A DNA stretch of 43,404 bases, from assembly GCA_000467715.1 (NCBI GenBank), contig AJFK01000224.1:1-43404 (forward strand). Direction: 5' to 3'. Under the pieces are notes generated by a model, which was not told the DNA's origin, did not search any database, and worked only from the letters and a program-made list of their open reading frames with translations. The first letter of the stretch is position 1; each line of letters begins with the position of its first letter. Below are positions 1 through 9,420 of this stretch, piece by piece. The translations under genes and the position numbers were made by a program. Source of the stretch: Hysterium pulicare CBS 123377 (taxonomy: Eukaryota; Ascomycota; Dothideomycetes; Hysteriales; Hysteriaceae).

Positions 1-51
1 TTCGTTTGATTCCAACAACTCAACAAATGCCGCGTCCGCTCTTCTGTCAGT

Positions 52-486
52 TCACATATCAAGACATTCGGCGGCTGATGGCGGTTGGCGAAGAGTCTCA
101 ATGCAATGATTTAGTGAGCGATCGTAGTTTCCAAATACATCCACAACCTTGACTACATTGTCTCTCAAGTCTTCAGAAATACCTTCCTAGAAATTCAACC
201 TCGCAGTGTATTGACCGACCCTTGAAGTTAAAGGGTTGGAAGCACGAATAACTATCTGGCGATTGACGTTACCTTTCGGGAACCCCAACGAGCTACCTAG
301 CGTACCGCTCATCGTTAGACTCGTGACATGCGTTTCAACGGGCCGCATCGTCATCTTAAAACTCAGAACCAATTTATCAACCTTCGAGACCCAGGCCAAG
401 TTCAATCCTGCCTTTGCGCGTTCCAAAACTCCTCCGCCCAAGGCTTTTGCAATCGAAATTCCGGGAGAGCTGCTTTCTAACTTCAT
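52..486 (-). CDS. Partial or frameshifted unidentified gene, C-terminal part
   Basis: I do not recognise this protein. On the minus strand an open frame runs from about 486 to about 235. A second frame then continues without a stop to a TGA at 52-54 and reads like real protein (for example VEFLEGISEDLRD, then VVKVVDVFGNYDRSL). The two frames join if one base is missing at the AAAGGG run (about 230-235), giving a coherent C-terminal portion of about 145 residues. A further minus-strand open frame at 489-722 may be an upstream exon, but I could not place a convincing intron between them. No membrane segment or known motif is visible. It is either a true gene with a sequencing error, a recent pseudogene, or chance. 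Confidence 0.35.
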
Positions 487-488
487 AC

Positions 489-722
489 CTATGCAATGCA
501 GTTCATTACTTTAGACCTCTTATTATTTCGCTTCCTCGTCCCTGCAGCGATATAGAAACCCCATAAATCTTGGATTCCGAGGACAGCCTCAACAAAGAGA
601 AGTGAATTGCGGTACAGGTTGTACTCTGCAAGTATGTCTGGTTCAGCATCTAGCTCCTGATCCATCATTGGTGCAATTGAAGCCAAGTTTGGTTGCCCAA
701 ATGTCAATGAAATCACAACCAC
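489..722 (-). other. Possible upstream exon of the left-edge minus-strand gene
   Basis: A 77-codon minus-strand open frame with an acidic, soluble-looking composition (MMDQELDAEPDILAEYN is representative). It lies directly upstream of the broken frame at 52-486 and could be its N-terminal exon. The only GT-AG pair that would join them is about 33 bp, too short for a normal fungal intron. I therefore do not call a spliced model. No family is recognised. Confidence 0.2.
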
Positions 723-913
723 CTGATACCTTACCTTCGGTGATTACTACCACGACAAAGAATATGTGTCGTTCATATTCCAAGGCTCTTTTCCCCATGG
801 GTGGGTCGCCGATCAAGTACCTTTTCTCACTATCAGGGCCTCTTCTCTGCGGTGTGTTATTCAGTTATCACCCCCTTCCATCTAAGCTGTGAAATCAAAC
901 AGACCCGAGCGTA

Positions 914-2255
914 ATGGCTCCTAGCTGGGCAGTGGTTTCAGCCGAAGCCCCCTCAGATATAGGGTGGCAAGCTCTTGGTCCTTCTATCGCCTTCACTGCT
1001 GTTGCTGTCATTGTTGTCTTATTGAGGTGGTACACTCGGGCTATTATAACGAGAAGGGTGGGAGTGGAGGATTATTTTATCACAGTTGCAACGGTATGGT
1101 CTCTGTGATCCTTCAAAGCTATAATGCTAACTTGAAATTTTAGATTCTATCCATCACGATGACTGCTGTGATAGGTGGAGGTGAGTGCGTCACTTGTCGA
1201 TCGGCACTATCGGCCCCAAAACTTGAACTAATGGAGAATATACAGAGGTTGCTCGAAACCTCAATGATCAAATTGAAGAACAAGACAGGACCTCGATCTC
1301 AGAAATCATGTTGGTAAGTAAGCCCGACCTTAAGCCAGACTTATAAGCTGATCACTAAGTAGCTCGTCTTGATCAGTAATATCCTTTATCAGACCCTCAT
1401 CAACATCACCAAAGCATCCATAATAATACAGTATCTAAGGATATTTTCGGCTACAGCTATGCGGAGAATCTGTCAAATGATACTCGTCTTCCTGCTTGGT
1501 GCAGCATGTTGGGGTGCATTCGGTGCTGTAACCCTTTGCACGCCAGTCCGGAAGTACTGGCATCCGGACATCCGGGGCCATTGTAGGAGCCCTCAGAAAT
1601 ACTTCTACTCGACAGCTGTTATCAACATTGCCATGGATTTTGTTATCTGGCTTCTCCCTATACCTGTGATTGTGCGGCTCCGACTACCCATCAAACAAAA
1701 GATCGGGCTTGTGGCAGTCTTCACGTTAGGTGGATTGTAAGTGCTGAACTACATCGCACGACTATGGCAGGATTGCGTCTAACCTATTCCCAGCGTCTGC
1801 ATCGTAAGTATACTGCGTTTCGCACTGGTAGATGCCGCAGCTAAAAAGCACGACTACACGAGTGAGTTTTGATCCACTCGGTTTTATGAGGTAGCCCTAT
1901 GCTAATCCTCATACAAGAATCCGGAACCTACGCCATCGTCTGGTCAACCATCGAAGCGAATGTCGGTATAACATGCGCCTCAATGCTAGCCATGAAACCT
2001 CTCCTTCTCCATTTCTTCCCAAACCTGAAGACTTCAAATGCGTCATCGAGGAGGAACTGGGTTCTACCGAGGGTCGAGTCCGGTCTTTGGACACCCTATG
2101 ATAGTAATGCGACATGTGCGGCTTCCAGAAGGTGCAGTGTACAAGAGCCGCCTGCCATACCGGCGATTAAAGTTACAACGGAGACGACTTTGAAGGACTC
2201 GAGAATCAACTGCCCGGGACATTTACCCCGTGACTGGGGGTTTACCTGGCTGTGA
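914..2255 (+). CDS. Fungal rhodopsin-domain seven-helix integral membrane protein
   Basis: Six exons: 914-1093, 1144-1180, 1246-1313, 1363-1736, 1794-1861 and 1918-2255, summing to 355 codons (354 residues). It belongs to the large fungal rhodopsin-domain family (SAT4/PTH11-like heptahelical proteins). Family traits seen: a first helix followed by LLRWYTRAIITRRVGVEDYF; a helix with the WLLPIPVI motif; a CxP...GHC-type extracellular loop (CTPVRKYWHPDIRGHC); and a late helix containing WSTIEANVGI. The cytoplasmic tail is short and polar. It lacks the large Cys-rich CFEM domain of some PTH11 receptors. The family is thought to act at the plasma membrane in signalling, but ligands are mostly unknown. 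All five introns are 49-65 bp. The start is the first Met before helix 1. Confidence 0.85.
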
Positions 2256-2887
2256 AAGCAAAGAGGGTAGTACGGCTGCTTAGTTAGAGAAGTCATAAGA
2301 TACGAGAATTAAAGACTTTTGTAGATATCTCACATATTGGAGCTAAGGTTGAGTTGGTAGTTTGCTTGGTATGGCAAGTACACTCTGATGGATATTTGCA
2401 ATTGGTCTAATGAGTGATGCGACTTTGAACATACCCATGTAATAGTTCGCTGAAACCAGATCTTAATTGATTTCGCAATACAAGAAGAGGTATTCAAGAA
2501 TATCGCATGGTGTTGAAGATCTGCACCATGCGCGAAGCTTGGACCACCCAAAAGCAATGACGATTCTCCACACCACAGCCTGTCGAACCACGAGATTAGC
2601 TAGCACCATTATCCTCCAACAGCTTCTTCCTACCTCCACCGCAGAGCATTGTGTATGCTAGGTCTGCGACCACGACTGGAAGCTCGACCTTCTCTCTTAG
2701 ACCTCGTCAGGAAGAAGAATATTGACTCTCTATCTCGTTCTCGAAGCCAGCTCTCCATCCTAGGGAAAGAAGAGAAAACCCCAGGAGATCCCTCTTCCCT
2801 CTTCCCGCCTCCCCCAACCTCAAACCTACGATCTCGAATAAAAGCCCTCCTAGCCCTCCGCCGATTGAATTGAGGAAAATACCAGTC
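2256..2887. other. Intergenic, rhodopsin-family gene to 86-residue gene
   Basis: It holds a plus-strand open frame at 2649-2873 (74 codons, Ser/Arg/Pro-rich). A second open plus frame runs on into the ATG at 2888. Neither has a recognisable domain, and I regard both as 5' untranslated or chance. Nothing else is seen. Confidence 0.4.
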
Positions 2888-3333
2888 ATGGCTCCCGTAA
2901 TCTTGATTGCTTTGTTCGATGCTGGAGAAGGGAGAATAACTGACATTGGTGGGGGTATAGAAAGGTCAACGAAAGACAGAAGAGGCTTGTGAGGATCGAT
3001 ATGGAATGTCAAATGGAACTCGCGATAGGATTTACAGGAACATGTTTCAGTGCAATAATGCCAATCAACCTATTTCGCAGGCTCTGTCTTCTCAGTCTCC
3101 GGGTACGTGTATTCCAAACGCTTTCGACCGCCCAACTGATAACAGCAAGACCCGTCATTGTTGCCGAGAACATGATTGGATGTGCGATGTACGAACTTGT
3201 AGGTCTTTTAGCAGAGCTTTGCTTTACGCTCCAGAGCTAAGCAATACAGGTTCGGATCATGGCTAACTATCTCTAGTACGAGGAGCTTATGCAGAAGATG
3301 ATGGACAAGTTCGCGTCTGTGGTTGACGAGTAA
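2888..3333 (+). CDS. Four-exon gene for an 86-residue hypothetical protein
   Basis: I do not recognise the family. The model was assembled from splice signals: exon 1 is only ATG GCT CCC (2888-2896), then 2961-3102, 3146-3198 and 3277-3333. The introns (64, 43 and 78 bp) begin GTAATC, GTACGT and GTAGGT, and carry CTGAC, CTGATAAC and CTAAC branch-like sequences. The exons sum to 87 codons including the stop. The protein starts MAPKGQRKTEEACEDRYG, has a Cys/Asn-rich centre, and ends in an acidic helix (YEELMQKMMDKFASVVDE). It is soluble and has no signal peptide. Maintained frame across three introns is the main support. An alternative is that only the last two exons are real. Confidence 0.5.
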
Positions 3334-3894
3334 AGCGATATCATAGCCCATGTGAACTATAGATGAAGAGGCCTAGTTGGGCAGTTATTTGCACAGCGAA
3401 ATATTGTTCTGTGTTCCTTTTTCTCGGCGGGAAATAGATTGTGTGTGTACATCAGTGAAGAAATGTTGATGCCTGTTTGCGTTGCGTGTGAAAGCGACAA
3501 TGATGACGAGGCCCTCGTAAATCGGAGAGCGCCTGTACCAGCCTAGGTACCAATTTAGGTACCATCACCATATATAACTTCGACTTAGCAGCAGCCATCA
3601 AAGAGTTGCGTTCTCCCTACCAATCCCGCAAGCAGCACAATAGGAATATCTTCTCTTACACGTGCTCGTGTTGCTGATGTCACAGGCAACTGCGCCACAT
3701 CAAGCCACAGCCCTGTCCGCTTGACGAACGCTCGTGCACGTTGGCGATCCTCAGACAGCTACAACACAGCGCCCCCAAAACTATCACTCCCCCAACCCTC
3801 TACCCGCCTGCCAGTGCTTACGCTTCGTTTGTCCTGCATACACCCAAGCCGATACTATACTACATATCTGACAACCTTTCCTTTTCCGCCAGCC
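3334..3894. promoter_or_regulatory. Upstream region of vps1 with TATA-like box and direct repeat
   Basis: The region contains an 8-bp direct repeat TAGGTACC at 3544-3551 and 3556-3563, spaced 4 bp apart. A TATATAA box lies at 3571-3577, about 320 bp before the vps1 ATG, and a pyrimidine-rich leader runs up to the start codon. The repeat immediately upstream of the TATA box could be a paired binding site. That is an inference from position only. Confidence 0.4.
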
Positions 3895-6400
3895 ATGGCG
3901 ACCAACCCAACTGCGTATGTTTCCAGCCCTTTTCAAGGAGCCCCTCGGAGGAGAAGGAGGAAAGCTGATAATACTTGGACTAGCATTAACGTCAATGACC
4001 CCGGGTTGATCACACTCGTCAACAAGTTGCAGGATGTTTTCACCACAGTAGGGGTACGTAGTTGCTATCGCGGAGCCGCGAAAGGCGTTGCGCTGAGCCT
4101 AGATTCTGATGTCTCACAATAGGTGCAAAACCCCATAGATCTGCCCCAGATTGCCGTTGTCGGATCGCAGTCTAGCGGAAAGAGTTCTGTGTTGGAGAAC
4201 ATTGTAGGAAGAGATTTGTAAGGCTTCGGTCTCCTGTCATCTCTCTCCTCCTCCTATGAAACTTAATACTGACCATAACCATTTCAGTTTACCGCGAGGA
4301 ACCGGTATCGTTACTCGAAGACCACTCATTCTCCAACTTATCAACCGTCCTGCCCAAAAAGCACAAACAAACGGAGTCAAGGAGGAAATCAAGACGTCAG
4401 ACGCCGAGTCCAACGTCGACGAGTGGGGCGAATTTCTGCACATCCCTGGCCAGAAGTTTCATGACTTTAACAAGATAAGAGACGAGATCGTGCGAGAAAC
4501 GGATTCGAAGACTGGACGGAATGCGGGCATCTCCCCGGCACCCATCAACCTGCGCATTTACTCCCCTAATGTCTTAACGCTTACACTGGTGGATCTTCCT
4601 GGCTTAACAAAGGTGCCTGTGGGGGATCAGCCTAGGGACATCGAGAGGCAAATCAAGGAAATGGTCCTGAAGCAGATTAGCAAGTCGAACGCCATAATAC
4701 TCGCCGTCACCGCCGCAAATACCGATTTGGCAAACTCAGATGGGTTGAAGTTGGCAAGAGAGGTAGATCCCGAGGGTCAACGAACGATCGGTGTACTGAC
4801 GAAGGTTGATTTGATGGACGAAGGCACAGACGTTGTGGATATTCTAGCTGGACGAATTATTCCCCTACGGCTGGGCTACGTTCCCGTCGTGAACCGCGGG
4901 CAAAGGGATATTGAGAACAAGAAAGCTATCTCATATGCCCTTGAGCACGAGAAGCAATTTTTCGAGAACCATAAGGCGTACCGGAATAAAGCTGCGTATT
5001 GCGGAACACCATATCTCGCCCGGAAACTGAACTTGGTAGGATTTGTATTCTCCTGGTCAACGAATCGCAAACTGACAAGAATCTAGATCCTTATGATGCA
5101 CATCAAACAAACCCTCCCAGACATCAAAGCGCGCATTTCTTCTTCACTACAGAAATACAGCGCTGAACTGTTACAGCTCGGAGATAATATCCTAGTCAAC
5201 AGCTCAAACCTTGTCCTAACTATGATTACCGAATTCTCCAACGATTACCGATCAGTACTGGAGGGCAACAATCAGGAACTCTCGAGTATAGAACTTTCCG
5301 GAGGCGCTCGTATTAGCTTCGTGTACCACGAGCTTTACGCGAATGGTGTAAAGGCCGTGGACCCTTTTGACCAGGTCAAGGATGCCGACATTCGTACCGT
5401 TCTCGTCAACTCTTCTGGTTCATCTCCTGCGCTCTTCGTCGGCACCACCGCTTTTGAAGTTGTTGTGAAGTCACAGATCAAAAGATTGGAAGACCCCAGC
5501 TTGAAGTGTGTGTCTCTTGTCTATGACGAGCTGATCCGAATCCTTGGTCAGCTATTGACGAAACCAATGTTCCGAAGGTATCCCGCGCTCAAAGAGAAAT
5601 TCCACGCTGTTGTTGTTTCGTTCTTCAAGAAGGCTATGGATCCAACCAATAAGCTTGTTAGAGATCTTGTGGCTATGGAGTCGTGCTATATCAATACCGG
5701 TCACCCGGATTTCATCAATGGTTCAAGGGTAAGTTTCCAGCTTGAATTTGTAGATAGCTCAAATTATGGTACTAATAGAACCCAGGCCATGGCTATTGTC
5801 AATGAACGGCATAACGCCACCAAACCTACGCAAGTCGACCCCAAGACTGGCAAACCATTACCGGCAACTGTTATCCCGCCACGCTCCGCCAGCCCTTCAT
5901 TGGATGGGGATGGTGGAGGCTTCTTCGGCAGTTTCTTCGCATCGAAGAACAAGAAGAAGATGGCTGCTATGGAACCTCCACCATCTACGCTCAAAGCCTC
6001 CGGCGCTTTATCCGAGAAGGAGGCACAGGAGGTTGAAGTTATTAGTACGATTCCATCTTCTTTTTTCCAAACAAATTGCTAATCTTCATGCCAGAGCTCC
6101 TCATTAATTCATACTTCAATATCGTACGACGGACAATGATTGACATGGTACCAAAAGCTATCATGTTGAACCTCGTCTCGTAAGTTGACCAACTTTTAAC
6201 GACTAACTGCACCTCTAATAACCTTTGATAGATGGACGAAGGAAGAAATGCAAAGGGAGCTCCTCGAAAATATGTACAAGGACGCAGAATCAGATGATTT
6301 GCTCAAAGAATCAGAATATACTGTTCGCCGCCGAAAGGAATGCCAGCAGATGGTGGAGAGTTTGTCTAGGGCGAGCGAGATTGTTAATCAGGTACAGTAA
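3895..6400 (+). CDS. vps1: Dynamin-like GTPase Vps1
   Basis: Eight exons: 3895-3914, 3984-4053, 4123-4217, 4288-5035, 5087-5728, 5786-6044, 6095-6179 and 6232-6400. They sum to 696 codons (695 residues), the usual Vps1 length. GTPase motifs are intact: P-loop GSQSSGKSS (residues 44-52), the switch-I threonine after [16 protein letters not shown] (164-167) and TKVD (233-236). The middle/stalk domain follows, then a disordered insert rich in Pro, Ser and Lys, and a C-terminal GED ending EIVNQVQ. There is no PH domain, as in other Vps1 proteins. Vps1 self-assembles to drive fission in vacuolar/endosomal trafficking and peroxisome division. The first exon is only 20 nt. Reading through intron 1 would add an unlikely Arg-rich stretch, whereas the GTATGT...TAG splice gives MATNPTAINVNDPG, matching the family. 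Confidence 0.97.
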
Positions 6401-6978
6401 ATGGCTTCGCCTAGCCTAGTACGACGCTGCATTAGGTGAATGCGCCAGAGGAGGGTTAATAGAAAGGAAACTCTCGGGTGTGGGGATGAGTAGGAGGATG
6501 AAGAGTCCGAGTATGAGCCGTGTGAGCGGGGGAGAGGGCAGTCTGTAGGAGCGTGGACTAGTATTATAGATTTTGCGAGGTTGACTTCTCTCTTCAGCAC
6601 TTTGGCATTCTGGTATTGGGAGGATGTTATAGTAGAGCAGTCGTCCTTCTGTCTTTTCCTTATTCTTCACGTGGGGAATATATCCTAGTTGGGAGACGAT
6701 GCAGGAGATGGACTGTGTAGTTTGTTCATGTTTAGACTAGAATGAGTAGGAAGGAATCTTCTGTATACCCTCCATAATTCACTTTCTATGGTTTTGATTA
6801 GAACATTAATTACCTAGTCGAATTTATTCGTACATAACGTATTGTTATGCGGATCACGTACTTTAATAGAGATTGGGTATTTCTAAGACAGCAGAAAGAT
6901 TCACCAGCTCCATTGTAAACTATGCCAATTCTATTTCGTCATACAATCTCTTTCTCAACACCTTCAAACACACCAACC
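6401..6978. other. Intergenic between convergent vps1 and MRX11-like genes
   Basis: These are the 3' flanks of two convergent genes. Only short open frames without domain content are present, and the segment is AT-rich near 6750-6900. I see no terminator-like element or repeat worth naming. Confidence 0.5.
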
Positions 6979-7782
6979 CTATTTCCCTTTCCCCCCATTC
7001 TTCGGTACCGCACCTGCCTCAACAGCTCCCGTCCCAGCCGCGGAGGAAGAAGAGGAAGAAGGACTTGGGACCTCGCCCTTTCCCTTCCCCTTCCCCTTCC
7101 CCTCAACTTTCCCTCCCTTCCCCCTCCCAAAGACCCTCTTCACAATCCCCAAAGCCGGCACAACCGTCCACCTCGCAAACCAAGGCGTAGCCCAAACACT
7201 CAACACAATCCTCACAGGCAAAAGCGCCTTCGTAATCGCATACGCCGTCGCAAACTCCACCACCAACCTCACACCCCCCTCGCCCCATCCCCACGCCTTA
7301 TCCCTCTTCCTCAACGCCAACTTCCGCGCATCCCCCTCCTCCGCTCCCTCCCGCCCACTCTCCACCCGCTGCAATCGCACTTCCCTCTCCGCCTCTTCCG
7401 CGTCTCCAGACCTGATCCAGCCCTTGCGGCGGAAGTAGGAGCCGAAGCGCTCGATGCCCTTCGTCACCCATACGCCTTCGGCGAAGAAGGGCGGAAGGTA
7501 GTTCGTGTAGTGGAATGTGGCGGCGAGGGCGAAGAGCGGGATCAGCGCTGTGAGTTCGTGCAGCAGGAGGAAGGAGGTTATGTGGGTTAGGGGCGCTGTG
7601 GCGAGCGGGGTGGTGTATTTGTGGAGGAATCTGGGGAGGCGGGCGTTTAGGCGGGAGAGGCGGTTTGGAGGAGGTGGGCCTGGTGGTGCGGAGGGAGGAG
7701 TAGTTGAGTAGGGGCGTGGGCGAGGGGTGCGGAGAGGGTAGAGGTGGGTTTGGAAGGGAGGCTTGCGCCGAAAGGTAAACAT
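6979..7782 (-). CDS. MRX11: Mitochondrial inner-membrane protein, DUF1279/FAM210 type (MRX11-like)
   Basis: A single exon of 267 residues. The N-terminus (MFTFRRKPPFQTHLYPLRTP) is Arg-rich and lacks acidic residues, typical of a mitochondrial presequence. A DUF1279-like segment follows, with LTHITSFLLLHELTALIPLFAL forming a membrane helix at about residues 66-91, then HYTNYLP. A second hydrophobic segment lies at about 172-205 (VEFATAYAITKALLPVRIV). The tail is low complexity: Gly-Lys repeats, a Ser run, then Ala/Gly. In yeast the DUF1279 protein Mrx11 associates with mitochondrial expression factors. That role is from family knowledge and not shown here. The coding strand is strongly C-rich over the first half and G-rich over the second. 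The gene is divergent from the one at 8255. Confidence 0.75.
   Translation of the reverse strand: MFTFRRKPPFQTHLYPLRTPRPRPYSTTPPSAPPGPPPPNRLSRLNARLPRFLHKYTTPLATAPLTHITSFLLLHELTALIPLFALAATFHYTNYLPPFFAEGVWVTKGIERFGSYFRRKGWIRSGDAEEAEREVRLQRVESGREGAEEGDARKLALRKRDKAWGWGEGGVRLVVEFATAYAITKALLPVRIVLSVWATPWFARWTVVPALGIVKRVFGRGKGGKVEGKGKGKGKGEVPSPSSSSSSAAGTGAVEAGAVPKNGGKGK
7060..7150 (-). repeat. Low-complexity CT-rich tract coding Ser and Gly-Lys repeats
   Basis: Imperfect tandem CCCTTC/CCTTCC units on the plus strand encode (GK)n in the tail of the MRX11-like protein. The flanking tract encodes a Ser run. It is the kind of sequence that varies in copy number between strains. Confidence 0.7.
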
Positions 7783-8254
7783 TATGGGGGGAGGAGAACT
7801 GGGAGGGATGGTGCTGTGTAGCTGAGATTGAAATTGGAGGAAATGACAAGAGTACTGGAAGAGTTGTGGAGTTGGAGAGGGATTGGTGAATGGTGAATGG
7901 TGAATGGTGAATGGTGAATGGTGAGTGTTTGGATGGGAAGATTAATGAATTAAGGATTTACGATGGGGCTTATAGGGCTGAATGTCGTCACGGGTATAAG
8001 AGCGGTCATAGCTCCATGGCATTTTCGAAATACGAGTCCTACCCTTGCACCTTGATGTTACGCGCCGCTTTGAACTCCGACGACATTCACCGCTCATATG
8101 GAGCTTTGTCATCGTTCTCACCCTCTCCTTTTCTTTCTCCCTCATATCGTTCAAAAATGGCCAAAATGAAGAATCTCACTCGTCTATAGCATCTACACCT
8201 CTGCCTTAAGGCCTCCACTGAATTGCGCCTTGTACTCCGAGTACGTCCTCAGCA
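7783..8254. other. Divergent promoter between MRX11-like and DSBH-like genes
   Basis: A 472-bp shared upstream region for two divergently transcribed genes. It contains the heptanucleotide minisatellite at about 7883-7925. No clear TATA box is seen near either start. Confidence 0.5.
7883..7925. repeat. Minisatellite, heptamer GTGAATG, about five to six copies
   Basis: A near-perfect tandem array of the 7-bp unit GTGAATG lies in the divergent intergenic region, roughly 100 bp upstream of the minus-strand gene start at 7782. It is directly visible. Copy number probably varies between isolates. Any regulatory effect is speculative. Confidence 0.9.
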
Positions 8255-9280
8255 ATGGACCCTCTCCCCTCGTACCCCGACTTCAAATTCCTCCCCTACC
8301 CGACACCCTCAAACCCACCCCCAATAACCCTAAACAACACCTCAACCTGGACCTACTGCGGCCCTCTCCTCTCCCTAAACTCATTCCCCCCCTCCTTCCA
8401 CACCTGGACCCTCGCAACCCTAAACGGCTCCCTTCTCCCCCGCCTCCTCCCCTTCCTAACCTACCTCCACTCCTTCCTCTCCGCAGCCCATGTAGAGCAC
8501 TACTGGCTAACCATCCGCGCCACACGCCCAACCTCCGACTACGACATCGTCCGCTGGCACACCGACGACGTCTTCTTCGACGAAGAGACGCGCGAAGCCA
8601 AGAGCAAAGGGTACTGGAAACTAGCCGCCACGCTCCTCGGCCCCCCAACACTCTTCCTCCTCAACGGAGCTAAAGCGCGAAAAGTCCAGCGAAAAGCGAA
8701 ACGGGAAGCGCACGAGCAGCGGGCGGAGCACGTGTGTTCGAGTCTGAGGTGTTTGGGGTGTAACGAGGCCGTAGAAGCCGTGAGGCGGAAACTCGCGGTT
8801 GAGTTTGAAGAGGAGGAGGTCAGGCGGCCGGCGGGCGGGGAGGCGGCGTTCTTTAGGTTGGGGGATCGAGAGGGCGCGGTGCATTCTGAGCCGAGGTGTA
8901 CGGAGGATCGGATCTTTGTGAATGTGGTTCCGGGGACGGAGGAGGAGTTGAAGGGGTTGATGAGGAAGTGGGGGATGGAGTTTCCGAGGGCTTGGAGTTT
9001 TGGTGTGCCGGTTTGTCATTATGGGGGGGAGGAGATGCGGGCTGGGGAGTTGGAGACCGAGATGAGGAGGGGAGAGGTTGGAATAAGTAGCCTGGACAGA
9101 AGGGAAGGCAAGGAAGTAGTAGAGGATGTGGGGGTAGAGGTGGGAAGTACGATGAGCTTGAGCATTAGTGAAGAGTATAGAGCGTGGTTAGAGAAGAAAG
9201 GGTTGAAGTTTGGCAAGGTGTTTGGACAGGAGAGGATTGAAGGGGAAGTACCCGTAGTAGTTCAGGAGATGAAATGTTAA
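8255..9280 (+). CDS. Unknown protein with HxD...H motif, resembling DUF1826-like double-stranded beta-helix proteins
   Basis: A single exon of 341 residues with no signal peptide or membrane helix. A WHTDD motif (H102, D104) is followed about 20 residues later by a hydrophobic strand (KLAATLLGPPTLFLL). Later come GEAAFFRLGDREGAVHSEP (H210) and DRIFVNVVPGT. This order (HxD, strand, GD..., H, then an Arg-containing strand) is what one expects of DUF1826-type proteins and of the iron/2-oxoglutarate double-stranded beta-helix fold. The assignment is by motif only, and catalysis is not shown. A Lys/Arg/Glu-rich insert with three Cys (CSSLRCLGC) sits at 145-170. The coding strand is C-rich up to about 8690 and G-rich after it. 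Tail-to-tail with the next gene, 140 bp apart. Confidence 0.65.
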   Translation: MDPLPSYPDFKFLPYPTPSNPPPITLNNTSTWTYCGPLLSLNSFPPSFHTWTLATLNGSLLPRLLPFLTYLHSFLSAAHVEHYWLTIRATRPTSDYDIVRWHTDDVFFDEETREAKSKGYWKLAATLLGPPTLFLLNGAKARKVQRKAKREAHEQRAEHVCSSLRCLGCNEAVEAVRRKLAVEFEEEEVRRPAGGEAAFFRLGDREGAVHSEPRCTEDRIFVNVVPGTEEELKGLMRKWGMEFPRAWSFGVPVCHYGGEEMRAGELETEMRRGEVGISSLDRREGKEVVEDVGVEVGSTMSLSISEEYRAWLEKKGLKFGKVFGQERIEGEVPVVVQEMKC

Positions 9281-9420
9281 CAACGACTTCCATGCTGCGG
9301 ATATTGCTGCAACTCCAAGTAAATGATATCCGGATCGTAATGCTCACAATAGATCAGAACACTTGCTTATATCCATCAAAATCACCTCCAAACACATAAC
9401 AGACATTCTCCATCCACCTC

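Noticed and set aside
2707-3012. 101-codon minus-strand frame
   Set aside because: It overlaps the better-supported spliced plus-strand gene, has no domain, and its hydrophobic look comes from the complement of Pro/Ser-rich sequence.
3915-3983. Arg-rich stretch as part of Vps1
   Set aside because: A consensus GTATGT donor and TAG acceptor remove it, and the spliced product matches the family N-terminus.
6922-7590. 222-codon plus-strand Pro/Arg-rich frame
   Set aside because: Antisense shadow of the MRX11-like gene, made stop-free by GC-rich skewed sequence.
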